Source of the DNA: Vicinamibacterales bacterium | GTDB lineage: Bacteria > Acidobacteriota > Vicinamibacteria > Vicinamibacterales > 2-12-FULL-66-21 | Assembly: GCA_036496585.1 (NCBI GenBank) | Contig: DASXLB010000007.1 | Coordinates: 1 to 64,000 of the forward strand | Length of the DNA: 64,000 bases | Direction: 5' to 3' | In this document: positions 1-9,973 of the stretch, one piece after another | Position numbering within the stretch: position 1 is the stretch's first letter | Layout: each line of letters starts with the position of its first letter | Position numbers and translations under genes: made by a program | The notes under the pieces: model-generated | What the model was told of the DNA's origin: nothing | Database searches by the model: none | What the model saw: only the letters and a program-made list of their open reading frames with translations

Positions 1-1436
<1,436 letters not shown>

Positions 1437-1483
1437 CGCCGTGTCCTCCTGACACCGGACCTCGCGGTCCGGGCCGCGTAATA

Positions 1484-3259
1484 TTAGTGCGCGAGCCCTT
1501 CAGTATGACCGATCCGCTGAAGCGCTTCCTTCTTTCTGAGCAATTCGTTCAAACGTTCGCCGTCGCGCCCTGCCGGACTCTCCTGCAGCCGGTCGATTTC
1601 CTGCTGGATGAACGCCCGCTCCCGGTCGTGTCGTTGTTTGCGCAGGGTGCCGACGCAATCAGACACCTCGGCCGGAGCCCGCTTGTCCGCCGCAATGTTT
1701 TGAACCACCGCGGTTTCCCCTTCGTTTAGACGCTCGAACAGCGCTTCCGGTATCGCGGCCGGCTCCCAGGCGTGCAGGGATCGGGCCTGCCCGAGAATGG
1801 AAGCGGTCGCTAATCCTTGTAAATCCTCGGTTTCCAGCTCAGCAATGGCCGCCATCGCCTTGGCGGGCTCACGGATCAGACCCCAGATGAGCCCGCGCTC
1901 GGCCACCTTTATTTGACCCAGCGCGGGGACCCGGCGTTCCACCTGCGCGACGTCGGTCTGCCGCAGGACGGCCGCCTTCCGAATCTCGGCCCTGACAACC
2001 TCTTCCGTAATCCTCGCCTTGTGGGACAGCCGATCGGCGAACTGGTCGCGCTGCGCCGCGTCGGGAATCCGGGCCGCCACCGCCAGCATCTTCCCTAGGA
2101 ACGACCGACGCCCCTCATCCGTTGACAGGTTTTCGGCGGCCGCCGACCGATCGAGCAGATAATCCAGATACTGTCGGGACGCCCGCAATTGTTCCTGGTA
2201 GGCGGCGGCCCCCTGCTTGCGGATGTAATTATCGGGATCATCGCCGGCGGGCAGCACGGCGACGTTCACCTGAAAACCCTCCGTCACAAAGAGTTCCGAC
2301 GTCTCGGCTGCCGCCTTCTGGCCGGCCGCATCCGGATCGAAGCTCAGCACCACCTTGGAGGCATACCGCTGCAGCAGCTTCACCTGCGCGGATTTCAGGG
2401 CCGTCCCTGAGGAGGCCACGACGTTCTGAATGCCCGCCTGCCAGGCCTGCGCCCAGTCGAAGTACCCCTCGACCAGGACGGCGAACTTCAGCCGCGCGAT
2501 TGCCGGCTTGCTCCAGTTCAGGCCATACAGCGTCCGCCCCTTGACGTAGATGGGCGTCTCCGGTGAGTTGAGGTACTTCGGTTCCTGGCCCGCTTCCATC
2601 GCGCGCCCGCCGAAGGCGATGACGGTCCCCGTATCGCGGTGAATCGGGATCATCAGCCGGTTGCGGAACCGGTCGCGCGGCTCGCCGCCGTCGCGCGGCA
2701 CGACGAGCCCGCTCTTCATCAGCAGCGGATCGGCGAAGCCGCGCTGCAGCAGGTGCGCGCGCAGGCCGGTGTTCGGCGCGTAGCCGAACCCCAGGAGCTC
2801 GATGGTCTCGCCGGTCATGCCGCGCTCGCCGACGACCCGCAGCGCGGCCCGTCCGACGGGGGCGTGGAGCTGCGCGGTGAACCAGGCCGCGGCGACCTCG
2901 TGCACCTTCAGAATCGCTTCCCGCTCGCGCGCGCTCTCGGCGTCGGCCTTGGCGTCTTCCGGTTCCGGCACCGTCAGGCCGGCACGCCCGGCGAGCTGGC
3001 GGACGGCATCCGGGAACGTCAGCGTGTCCATCCGCTTGGCGAACTCGAACACGTCGCCCGTCGCGCCGCAGCCGAAGCAGTGGAAGAACTGCCGGTCGCC
3101 GTGGACGACGAACGATGGCGTCTTCTCGCCATGAAACGGACACAGCCCCTTCCACGACGCGCCGCCGGCCTTCCGCAGGTGCACGCGTTCGCCGACGATC
3201 TGGACGATGTCCAGGTGCGACTTCAACTCGTCGACGAAGGTGGCGGGGAAAAGCGGCAT
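1484..3259 (-). CDS. dnaG: DNA primase DnaG
   Basis: DnaG synthesises RNA primers at the replication fork. The 591-residue length is normal for the family. The N-terminal CHC2 zinc-binding domain has ligands near C40, H43, C61 and C64 (CPFH, CFGC). A DnaG core follows, then a TOPRIM domain with the glutamate in VLVEGYFD and the metal-binding aspartates in SFDPDAAGQ. The C-terminal third is a helical DnaB-interaction-type region ending in LAH. It starts 24 bases after mutS2 stops and is followed by rpoD, so mutS2-dnaG-rpoD probably form one transcription unit. Confidence 0.97.
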   Translation of the reverse strand: MPLFPATFVDELKSHLDIVQIVGERVHLRKAGGASWKGLCPFHGEKTPSFVVHGDRQFFHCFGCGATGDVFEFAKRMDTLTFPDAVRQLAGRAGLTVPEPEDAKADAESAREREAILKVHEVAAAWFTAQLHAPVGRAALRVVGERGMTGETIELLGFGYAPNTGLRAHLLQRGFADPLLMKSGLVVPRDGGEPRDRFRNRLMIPIHRDTGTVIAFGGRAMEAGQEPKYLNSPETPIYVKGRTLYGLNWSKPAIARLKFAVLVEGYFDWAQAWQAGIQNVVASSGTALKSAQVKLLQRYASKVVLSFDPDAAGQKAAAETSELFVTEGFQVNVAVLPAGDDPDNYIRKQGAAAYQEQLRASRQYLDYLLDRSAAAENLSTDEGRRSFLGKMLAVAARIPDAAQRDQFADRLSHKARITEEVVRAEIRKAAVLRQTDVAQVERRVPALGQIKVAERGLIWGLIREPAKAMAAIAELETEDLQGLATASILGQARSLHAWEPAAIPEALFERLNEGETAVVQNIAADKRAPAEVSDCVGTLRKQRHDRERAFIQQEIDRLQESPAGRDGERLNELLRKKEALQRIGHTEGLAH

Positions 3260-3283
3260 CCTAGTTCTGGAGTGGCGGGGGCG

Positions 3284-5806
3284 TCATTCTTTCAGCTCCA
3301 CCACCGTGACGCCGCCGCCACCCTGGTTGTTGGGGGCCGGGCCGAAGTGCGAGACGAACGGGTGCTCGCGCAGGAATTCGGCGATCGAGCGCCGCAGGGC
3401 GCCGGTGCCGTAGCCGTGGACGATCCGCAGACTCCTGAGCTCGCCGATCGCCGCCTCGTCGAGGAACCGTTCGACCCGGCCGACCGCATCGTCAGAGGTG
3501 GCGCCGATGACGTTGATCTCGGAGGCGATTGCCGCGTCGCGCCGCGCCAGTTCGACGTGGACGCGCACCTGCGGCTTCGGTGGAGTGCCGCCGCCACCAG
3601 CCAGCACGCGCAGATCGTCGACGCGCGCGCGCATGCGCTTGCCGCGCACGTCCACCTCGGCTTGATGATCGTGGATCGACTGGACGACCCCCTCGAGTCC
3701 GAGCGGGCCGACCGCCACTCTGTCGCCGACCGCCGCGGGCCGCTGGGGGCCGGCCGGGGCCACGGGCGCCGCGCTCAGACCGCTCGACGCCTCGCGCGCC
3801 TTGCTGCCGGCTTGTTCGATCGCCGCGCGCGCGTCGGCCCGAGCCGAGCCGATCTCGCCGGTCGGCACCAGCCGCGCAGCGCGCCGCTCGGCGTCGGCGG
3901 CGATCGACGAGGTTCGCGCTTTCAACGCGTCGACCACGGCGTCGATCTCGCGGCGCGCCTCGCGCAGCCGCTCGTCGAGCTTCTGATCGAGGCGGCGCCG
4001 GAACGTCTCCTCGCGATCGCGCAGGTCGTGCTCGCGCCCCTGCAGCTTCGCCTGCGACGCTTCGAGCATCTGCCGCTCGCGCGCCACGAGCCGGCGCTCG
4101 TGATCGAGCGACTGGACCTCGCGCTCCACCTTGGCCAGGTGTTCGGCGAGCTGGGCCTCGCGGGCCGTGCGCTGTGCCCGCGCCTTTTCGATGATCGCGG
4201 CCGGCAGGCCGAGACGCGTCGCGATCTCGAGCGCCAGGCTGCTGCCCGGCGATCCGTAGTGCAGGCGGTAGGTCGGGGCGAAGGTCTCGGGGTTGAAGCC
4301 GAAGCCCGCCGAGCTCACGCCCTGGGTGGTCGACGCGTAGGTTTTCAGCACGTCGAAATGCGTGGTCGCCACCACCATCGCGCCGCGCTGGCGGAACTGG
4401 TCGATGATCGCCGTCGCCAGCGCGCCGCCCTCGTTCGGATCGGTGCCGCCGCCGGCTTCGTCGAGCAGGACGAGCGCCGGCAGCACCAGCGCCCGGTCGG
4501 AGGCGACGATGTTGGCGATGTGCGCGGAGAACGTGCTCAGGCTTTCGGCGATCGATTGCTCGTCCCCGATGTCGGCGAACACGCTCCGGAAGACCGGCAC
4601 CTGCGATCCCGCGGCGACCGGAATCAGCAGCCCCGCCTGCGCCATGAGCGGCAGCAGGCCGGCGGTCTTCAGCGTCACGGTCTTGCCGCCGGTGTTCGGG
4701 CCGGTGATCACCAGGACCCGCGCAGGCGGGACGAGGAGGATGTCGACAGGGACGACATCCTTCGCCGGAGCGGGCCGGCCCGATCCCGCCGAACCGGCGA
4801 ACTTCGTGACGAGCAAGGGATGCCGCGCTCCGCGGAGCTCGAGGCGCCCGTCCTGGGACCCGGGCTTCGCCCCGGCGGCCCCCGCCCAGGCGGACCCCGC
4901 CGTTCGTTCGCTCACGGCGACGGAGAGGCGCGGCTCGATTCCCCCGATACTCAGCGAGTAGCGGGCCTTCGCCTGAAGGACGTCGAGCGCCGTCGCCGCC
5001 TGGATGGTGCAATTGAGATCGGCGCCGCGCTGGCGGAAGGCGTCGGTCAGCATCAGCAGGATCCGCCGTACCTCCTCCTGCTCCTGCTGCTCCAGCGCCA
5101 CGATGTCGTTGTTGATCTCGACGGTACTGAGCGGCTCGAGATACAGGCTCGCGCCGGTCGCCGAGCTGCCGTGGACGATTCCCGGAATCGCCGTCCGATG
5201 CTCGGCGCGGACGACGAGCACGTAGCGGCCGTTGCGATCGGTGACGATCTGCTGCTGCAGGTACTTCGACGTGTCCTTGCCGCGCAGGTACGATTCGAGC
5301 GTCCCGCGCAGACGCGCGCGCTGCTTGCGGAGCCGGTCGCGCAGGCTCCTCAGCTCCGGGCTGGCATCGTCCACCACTTCGCCGGCGGGATCGATCTTGC
5401 GCCGGACATCGGCGGATTCCCGATCGAAGCCGGCCGCGTGCTCGGTCGTGGCGGCGAGCAGGGGAAAGGCGGCCTGCTGCCGGCGTATGCCGCCGACTGT
5501 CACGTCGATGGAGGCGAGAAGGGTCGAGAGTCCCAGCAGCTGCAGGGCCTCGAGAGCGCGTCCCTCGACGGCGAGCGCCGTCAGGATCGTGTCGAGATCC
5601 GCCGGCGCGCGGAGCAGGATCTCGCCGCTGCCGGAGAGGAACCGCGCCGTTTCAGCGGTCTCGGCCAGCGCCGCTGCAACCGCGTCTGCGGCGTCGGCGG
5701 GATGCAGCGCCGCCAGACGCAGCGCGCCGGGCGGCGTCTGCGCCAGCCGGGCGACGGCGTCGACGATCCGATCGAACTCCAGCGCCTTCAGCGCTCCAGC
5801 GTGCAT
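3284..5806 (-). CDS. mutS2: Endonuclease MutS2 (MutS-like ATPase with Smr nuclease domain)
   Basis: MutS2 is a MutS paralogue without the mismatch-recognition domains; family members act in recombination suppression or ribosome rescue. The protein has a coiled core and clamp, then the ABC ATPase with Walker A GPNTGGKT near residue 370 and Walker B LLDEAGGGTDP, a long charged coiled coil, and a C-terminal Smr domain with HGYGTGAL. The ATG at 5806 gives the usual family N-terminus (LKALEFDRIV). An in-frame TTG at 5842 would add 12 residues, and a TATACT box sits exactly six bases before that TTG, so a leaderless TTG start is possible. Two low-complexity insertions flank the segment just before the ATPase (see findings). 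Confidence 0.95.
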   Translation of the reverse strand: MHAGALKALEFDRIVDAVARLAQTPPGALRLAALHPADAADAVAAALAETAETARFLSGSGEILLRAPADLDTILTALAVEGRALEALQLLGLSTLLASIDVTVGGIRRQQAAFPLLAATTEHAAGFDRESADVRRKIDPAGEVVDDASPELRSLRDRLRKQRARLRGTLESYLRGKDTSKYLQQQIVTDRNGRYVLVVRAEHRTAIPGIVHGSSATGASLYLEPLSTVEINNDIVALEQQEQEEVRRILLMLTDAFRQRGADLNCTIQAATALDVLQAKARYSLSIGGIEPRLSVAVSERTAGSAWAGAAGAKPGSQDGRLELRGARHPLLVTKFAGSAGSGRPAPAKDVVPVDILLVPPARVLVITGPNTGGKTVTLKTAGLLPLMAQAGLLIPVAAGSQVPVFRSVFADIGDEQSIAESLSTFSAHIANIVASDRALVLPALVLLDEAGGGTDPNEGGALATAIIDQFRQRGAMVVATTHFDVLKTYASTTQGVSSAGFGFNPETFAPTYRLHYGSPGSSLALEIATRLGLPAAIIEKARAQRTAREAQLAEHLAKVEREVQSLDHERRLVARERQMLEASQAKLQGREHDLRDREETFRRRLDQKLDERLREARREIDAVVDALKARTSSIAADAERRAARLVPTGEIGSARADARAAIEQAGSKAREASSGLSAAPVAPAGPQRPAAVGDRVAVGPLGLEGVVQSIHDHQAEVDVRGKRMRARVDDLRVLAGGGGTPPKPQVRVHVELARRDAAIASEINVIGATSDDAVGRVERFLDEAAIGELRSLRIVHGYGTGALRRSIAEFLREHPFVSHFGPAPNNQGGGGVTVVELKE

Positions 5807-5848
5807 GGATGCGACAGGGGATTGCGCCGGGGCGAAGCGCAATCCTCA

Positions 5849-5854
5849 AGTATA
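5849..5854 (-). promoter_or_regulatory. Predicted -10 box of mutS2-dnaG-rpoD
   Basis: TATACT matches five of six consensus -10 bases and lies six bases before the in-frame TTG at 5842. It predicts transcription starting at about 5842, which is either a leaderless TTG start or a 36-base leader to the ATG at 5806. No good -35 was seen. Confidence 0.5.
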
Positions 5855-5927
5855 TGTGGAAATTTGGAGATGTGGAAAGGTGGAAATGTTCACATTTTTA
5901 CATTTCCACATCTCCACATTTCCACAT
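5854..5927. repeat. Long imperfect inverted repeat built from ATGTGGAAA-type words
   Basis: The left arm (5854-5889) and right arm (5900-5927) are reverse complements over about 28 bases with a few mismatches and one 8-base asymmetry. The intervening loop is AT-rich. Each arm is itself a run of short GTGGAAA or GTGGAGA words. The sequence is strikingly AT-rich for this genome. It begins at the larB stop codon and ends at the mutS2 -10 box, so on the minus strand it would form a hairpin at the end of the larB transcript. It may act as a terminator, but there is no clean terminal T-tract. Confidence 0.75.
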
Positions 5928-6688
5928 CACCCCAGGTGGTTGATCGATGAGGCGATGGCGGCCGCACCGAAGCCGTTGTCGATGTTCACAACCGACACTC
6001 CCGTGGCGCAGGAATTGAGCATGGCCAGGAGCGCGGTCAATCCCCCGAAACTGGCGCCGTAGCCGACGCTGGTCGGCACGGCCAGCACAGGCACGTCCAC
6101 CAACCCGGCCACGACGCTGGGCAGGGCTCCTTCCATTCCGGCGCAGACGACGATTACGCGGGCGGCCGTGAGGCGGGCGTGCTCCTTGAGGAGCCGATGC
6201 AGCCCCGCCACACCAACGTCATACACGCGGTCGACCGTATTGCCCATAATCTCCGCGGTGACGGCCGCTTCCTCGGCGACCGGCAAATCGGCGGTGCCGG
6301 CGGCGGCAATGACAATGGTGCCGTGTCCTTTCGGGGCGGGGTGCACCTCGCAGGTGATGCAGCGGGCGACCTCGTGGAAGCGCGCGGCAGGCACCTCCGA
6401 CGCGACGGCGCGGTGTGCGTCGGCGACGGTGCGTGTCACCAGGAGGTTCTGACCGGCGCCGACGAGGGTCTTCCCGATGGCGGCGATTTGTCCGGGTGTT
6501 TTCCCCTGGCCGAACACCACCTCGGGGAATCCCTGCCTGAGCTGGCGATGATGGTCGACGCGGGCGAACCCCAGGTCCTCGAAGGGGCTCTGGCGCAGGA
6601 ATTGAAGGAGCTGCTCGTGGGCCGCCTCGGTCGTGGTACCGCCCGACCGGACGTCGTCGAGGAGAGTGCGGAGCTGCTGGCGGTTCAT
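5927..6688 (-). CDS. larB: LarB, nickel-pincer cofactor biosynthesis (PurE-like carboxylase/hydrolase)
   Basis: LarB carboxylates and hydrolyses nicotinic acid adenine dinucleotide to the biscarboxylated pyridinium mononucleotide, the first step to the nickel-pincer nucleotide cofactor of lactate racemase-like enzymes. The 253-residue protein has the N-terminal LarB extension followed by a PurE-fold half with AAAGTADLPVAEEAA, CAGMEGALPSVVAGL and VPTSVGYGASFGG, all typical of the family. No larC, larE or larA is visible in the window. The stop codon abuts the inverted repeat upstream of mutS2. Confidence 0.92.
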   Translation of the reverse strand: MNRQQLRTLLDDVRSGGTTTEAAHEQLLQFLRQSPFEDLGFARVDHHRQLRQGFPEVVFGQGKTPGQIAAIGKTLVGAGQNLLVTRTVADAHRAVASEVPAARFHEVARCITCEVHPAPKGHGTIVIAAAGTADLPVAEEAAVTAEIMGNTVDRVYDVGVAGLHRLLKEHARLTAARVIVVCAGMEGALPSVVAGLVDVPVLAVPTSVGYGASFGGLTALLAMLNSCATGVSVVNIDNGFGAAAIASSINHLG

Positions 6689-6710
6689 TGCGCCAAGTTG
6701 CTCAAAATGT

Positions 6711-6739
6711 TTGACTTTGCCGTGAGCTGGACCATAACA
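6711..6739 (+). promoter_or_regulatory. Possible promoter of the glycosyltransferase gene
   Basis: TTGACT at 6711-6716 is followed after 16-17 bases by CATAAC/ATAACA at 6733-6739. This would give a leader of about 30 bases before the ATG at 6777. The -35 is good and the -10 is weak. Confidence 0.4.
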
Positions 6740-6776
6740 TCATCGATTGGACTGCCTGTGCCCTTGATCCCTTCAT

Positions 6777-8273
6777 ATGCCGTCGCTGACTGAGACACTC
6801 ATCCTCGTTCTGTACTTTTTCGTCCTGAGCATTCTGGCGATCTACGGCTGGCATCGCTACTACCTGGTTTATCTATACATGAAAAACCGGGAGCGGGTCC
6901 CGCCGGCTCTGGCGCCGCTGCCGCTCGCCGATCTGCCGTGCGTCACCATCCAGCTGCCGATCTACAACGAAATGTACGTGGCGGACCGGCTGATCGACGC
7001 GGTCTGCGAAATGGACTATCCGCGGGATCGGCTGGAGATTCAGGTGCTGGACGACTCGACCGACGAGACGACCGACATCGCCGAGCTCGCAGTCCGCCGG
7101 CACGCGGCGCGCGGCTTCGACATCCAGTACCTGCACCGCGTGGATCGCACCGGCTACAAGGCCGGCGCGCTCGAGGCCGGCCTGAAAGCCGCCAAGGCCG
7201 ACTACATCGCGATTTTCGACGCCGACTTCATTCCGCCGCGAGATTTCCTGATGAGGACGTTGCCGCACTTCGCCGACGCCACGGTCGGGATGGTGCAGGC
7301 ACGCTGGGGACACATCAACCAGGACTATTCGCTCCTGACCAAGGTGCAGTCGATTTTGCTCGACGCGCATTTCATCCTGGAGCACGGCGGCCGCAACCGT
7401 TCGGGCTGTTTCTTCAACTTCAACGGCACCGCCGGCATCTGGCGGCGCGCCGCCATCGATGCGGCCGGCGGCTGGCAGCACGACACGCTCACTGAGGATC
7501 TCGACCTCAGCTATCGGGCGCAGCTGGTCGGATGGCGTTTCGTATTCCTGCCGCAGGTCGTCTCGCCGGCCGAAGTGCCGGTCGAGATGAACTCGTTCAA
7601 GTCGCAGCAGCACCGCTGGGCGAAGGGGTCGATCCAGACGTGCATGAAGCTGCTGCCGCGCATCCTGCGCTCTAAGCAGCCGTTGAAGGTGAAGGTGGAG
7701 GCGTTCTTCCACCTGACCGCCAACTTCAACTACCTGCTGATGTGCGCGCTCTCGGTGCTGATGTTCCCGGCCATGTACGTCCGGTACAACATGGGCTGGA
7801 CCGAGATGCTGCTCATCGACATCCCGATGTTCTTCGCCGCGACGATGTCGTTCTTCAATTTCTACATGGTGTCGCAGCGCGAGCTGCACGCCGACTGGCG
7901 GTCGCGCCTGAAGTACCTGCCGTTCCTGATGTCGATCGGCATCGGCCTGTGCGTGAACAACACACGCGCGGTGCTCGAGGCGATGTTCCACAAGGAAAGC
8001 GAGTTCGCGCGCACGCCCAAGTACGGCATCGAACGCCAGAGCGACGAGTGGGCCGGCAAGAAGTACCAGCAGAAGGTCGGCGTGCAGTCGCTGATCGAGC
8101 TGGCGCTGGGGCTGTATTTCACCGGTACGGTGTTCTACGCCCTCATCAACCAGATCTACGGCACGCTGCCGTTCCTGATGCTCTTCCAGGTCGGCTTCCT
8201 CTACACGGGACTCCTCTCGATCCTGCAGCAGTTCTCCGGAGGCGAAGAAATGTCGCCGGAAATCGCCAAGTAG
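6777..8273 (+). CDS. Processive family-2 glycosyltransferase (beta-glycan/glucomannan synthase-like)
   Basis: A 498-residue inner-membrane GT2 enzyme that probably polymerises or adds a beta-linked hexose. It has one N-terminal membrane helix (about residues 5-25), then a cytosolic GT-A domain with IYNE, the acceptor-metal motif DADF near residue 148, TEDLDLSYRA near 238 and QQHRWAKG near 277 (the Q-x-x-R-W motif of processive synthases), and at least four C-terminal membrane helices. The pattern resembles plant CslA and bacterial mannan or glucan synthases. No PilZ domain is present. There is no Shine-Dalgarno match before the ATG. The sugar specificity cannot be read from sequence. Confidence 0.88.
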   Translation: MPSLTETLILVLYFFVLSILAIYGWHRYYLVYLYMKNRERVPPALAPLPLADLPCVTIQLPIYNEMYVADRLIDAVCEMDYPRDRLEIQVLDDSTDETTDIAELAVRRHAARGFDIQYLHRVDRTGYKAGALEAGLKAAKADYIAIFDADFIPPRDFLMRTLPHFADATVGMVQARWGHINQDYSLLTKVQSILLDAHFILEHGGRNRSGCFFNFNGTAGIWRRAAIDAAGGWQHDTLTEDLDLSYRAQLVGWRFVFLPQVVSPAEVPVEMNSFKSQQHRWAKGSIQTCMKLLPRILRSKQPLKVKVEAFFHLTANFNYLLMCALSVLMFPAMYVRYNMGWTEMLLIDIPMFFAATMSFFNFYMVSQRELHADWRSRLKYLPFLMSIGIGLCVNNTRAVLEAMFHKESEFARTPKYGIERQSDEWAGKKYQQKVGVQSLIELALGLYFTGTVFYALINQIYGTLPFLMLFQVGFLYTGLLSILQQFSGGEEMSPEIAK

Positions 8274-8312
8274 GCCCGCCAGGGGCCTTTCCCCTGCCCC
8301 GCTCCCGCGACT

Positions 8313-8321
8313 TGATATGAT
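8313..8321 (+). promoter_or_regulatory. Extended -10 promoter of citrate synthase, predicted leaderless
   Basis: TGATATGAT is an extended -10 (TGn plus TATGAT). The -10 hexamer ends six bases before the ATG, so transcription should begin on or next to the start codon. No Shine-Dalgarno sequence is present. No -35 match is seen, which is acceptable for an extended -10. Confidence 0.6.
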
Positions 8322-8327
8322 CCGGTC

Positions 8328-9470
8328 ATGGCGGTAGAAGAAGCGAAGCCGAAGGCAGGGCTGGAAGACGTCGTCGCCGCGACCTCGTCGATCTGTTATC
8401 TCGACGGGAATCGCGGCGTTCTCGCGTACTACGGCTACGACATCCACGATCTGGCCCAGGGCGCGACGTTCGAGGAGACCTGCTATCTCCTCTGGCACGG
8501 ACGGCTGCCCACCCGCGCCGAGCTCGGCGACCTGCAGTCGCAGCTCGCCGCGGCGCGTCCGGTTTCGGAGCCGATCCTGCGACTGATGAAGCAGCTGCCC
8601 CCGTCCGACGGGATGGACATGCTGCGGACGCTGATCTCCGCGCTCGGCCAGTACGATCCGGAAGTCAACGACAGCTCCCCGCAGGCCCAGTACCGCAAGG
8701 CCGTACGCCTCACCGCACAGATGGCCAGCATCGTCGCCACCTGCGGGCGGCTGCAGACGGGCGGCGGACCGATCCAGCCTGATCCGGCGCTGGGCCACGC
8801 GGCCAACTTCCTCTACATGCTGAAAGGCGAACGGCCCAACGCGCTGGCGGTGCACGCGTTCGACATCGCGCTCACCCTGCACGCCGATCACGAGCTGAAC
8901 GCGTCGACGTTCGCCGGCCGCGTGATTGCGGCGACGCTCTCCGACATCTACTCGGCCGTGGTTGGCGCGATTGGCGCGCTGAAGGGGCCGCTGCATGGCG
9001 GCGCCAACGCCGACGTCATGCGCCTGCTCATCGAGATCGGGCCGGAGGCCCCGCCGGAGCGTATCGACGAGGCCGTCCGCGGCAAGTTCGCCAAGAAGAT
9101 CAAGATTCCTGGCTTCGGCCACCGCGTCTACCGCACCGAGGATCCGCGTGCGACGCACCTGCGCCGCATGTCGAAGGAGCTGGGCGAGCGCGCCGGCAAC
9201 ACGCACTGGTACGAGATGTCGCAGCGCATCGAACAACTCGTGACCGGCGAGAAGAAGCTCTATCCGAACGTCGACTTCTACTCGGCGTCGACCTACTACA
9301 CGCTCGGCATCCCGATCGATCTGTTCACGCCGATTTTCGCGGTGAGCCGGGTCTCGGGCTGGACGGCCCACTGCCTCGAGCAATACAAGAACAACCGCTT
9401 GATCCGCCCGCGCACCGACTACATCGGTCCGTCGTACCCGCAGACGTTCCTGCCGATCGATCAGCGGTAG
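8328..9470 (+). CDS. gltA: Citrate synthase family protein
   Basis: Condenses acetyl-CoA with oxaloacetate at entry to the TCA cycle. The 380 residues match the short bacterial/archaeal type rather than the long E. coli type. Catalytic residues are visible: a histidine in LTLHADHELNAST near 184, a histidine in GPLHGGAN near 222 and the aspartate in NVDFYSAS near 314, with substrate-binding GFGHRVY. A 2-methylcitrate synthase role cannot be excluded, but no prpB or prpD is near. The gene stands alone, with its own extended -10 promoter and a likely leaderless start, and is followed by a palindrome and a tandem array. Confidence 0.93.
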   Translation: MAVEEAKPKAGLEDVVAATSSICYLDGNRGVLAYYGYDIHDLAQGATFEETCYLLWHGRLPTRAELGDLQSQLAAARPVSEPILRLMKQLPPSDGMDMLRTLISALGQYDPEVNDSSPQAQYRKAVRLTAQMASIVATCGRLQTGGGPIQPDPALGHAANFLYMLKGERPNALAVHAFDIALTLHADHELNASTFAGRVIAATLSDIYSAVVGAIGALKGPLHGGANADVMRLLIEIGPEAPPERIDEAVRGKFAKKIKIPGFGHRVYRTEDPRATHLRRMSKELGERAGNTHWYEMSQRIEQLVTGEKKLYPNVDFYSASTYYTLGIPIDLFTPIFAVSRVSGWTAHCLEQYKNNRLIRPRTDYIGPSYPQTFLPIDQR

Positions 9471-9473
9471 GCG

Positions 9474-9496
9474 GCGGGCCTGAAGGCCCGCGCTAC
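9474..9496. repeat. GTAGC-linked palindrome (single inverted unit) after citrate synthase
   Basis: A 7-bp GC-rich stem (GCGGGCC / GGCCCGC) with a TGAA loop is followed by GCTAC. It has the same design as the array units beginning at 9583 but in the opposite orientation. It lies four bases after the citrate synthase stop and could act as a weak factor-independent 3' end or mRNA stabiliser. Confidence 0.6.
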
Positions 9497-9582
9497 GAAA
9501 AGGGGAGCAAGCCCGCGGTGGCTTTTCGGCCGCGACCTCGATCAACAACGTCGCCTTCGCCGCGACCGGCGGCGCGGGTGGC

Positions 9583-9957
9583 GTAGCGCGGACCTTCAGG
9601 TCCGCTCGCGCATTCGGCGGGGCGGGTGACGTAGCGCGGACCTTCAGGTCCGCTCGCGCATTCGGCGGGGCGGGTGGCGTAGCGCGGACTTTCAGGTCCG
9701 CTCGCGCATTCGGCGGGGCGGGTGGCGTAGCGCGGACCTTCAGGTCCGTTCGCGCATTCGGCGGGGCGGGTGACGTAGCGCGGCCCTTCAGGTCCGCTCG
9801 CGCATTCGGCGGGGCGGGTGACGTAGCGCGGCCCTTCAGGTCCGCTCGCGCATTCGGCGGGGCGGGTGACGTAGCGCGGCCCTTCAGGTCCGTTCGCGCA
9901 TTCGGCGGGGCGGGTGACGTAGCGCGGACCTTCAGGTCCGCTCGCGCATTCGGGCAG
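9583..9957. repeat. Tandem array of a 48-bp palindrome-containing unit, about eight copies
   Basis: GTAGCGCGG recurs at 9583, 9631, 9679, 9727, 9775, 9823, 9871 and 9919, a strict 48-bp period. Each unit carries a short palindrome of the form CGGACCT-TC-AGGTCCG followed by a 25-base GC-rich linker. Units differ at only a few positions (GAC/GGC before GTAGC; ACC/ACT/CCC in the stem; one C/T after the stem). The array fills most of the 503-base gap between two converging genes. The remainder of the gap (9497-9582) shows nothing else recognisable. Confidence 0.9.
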
Positions 9958-9973
9958 GTCCGCCTCAGGCCGC

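Noticed and set aside
5854..5927. Simple rho-independent terminator
   Set aside because: The stem is long and AT-rich and lacks a GC-rich short stem followed by a T-tract.
2639..5950. 1,103-codon plus-strand open frame over dnaG and mutS2
   Set aside because: Antisense shadow of two well-supported genes; its last codons read the GTGGAAA inverted repeat.
6873..9548. 891-codon minus-strand frame over the glycosyltransferase and citrate synthase
   Set aside because: Antisense shadow of two genes with intact catalytic motifs.
9583..9957. CRISPR array
   Set aside because: The units are directly adjacent with near-identical linkers rather than unique spacers, and no cas gene is present.
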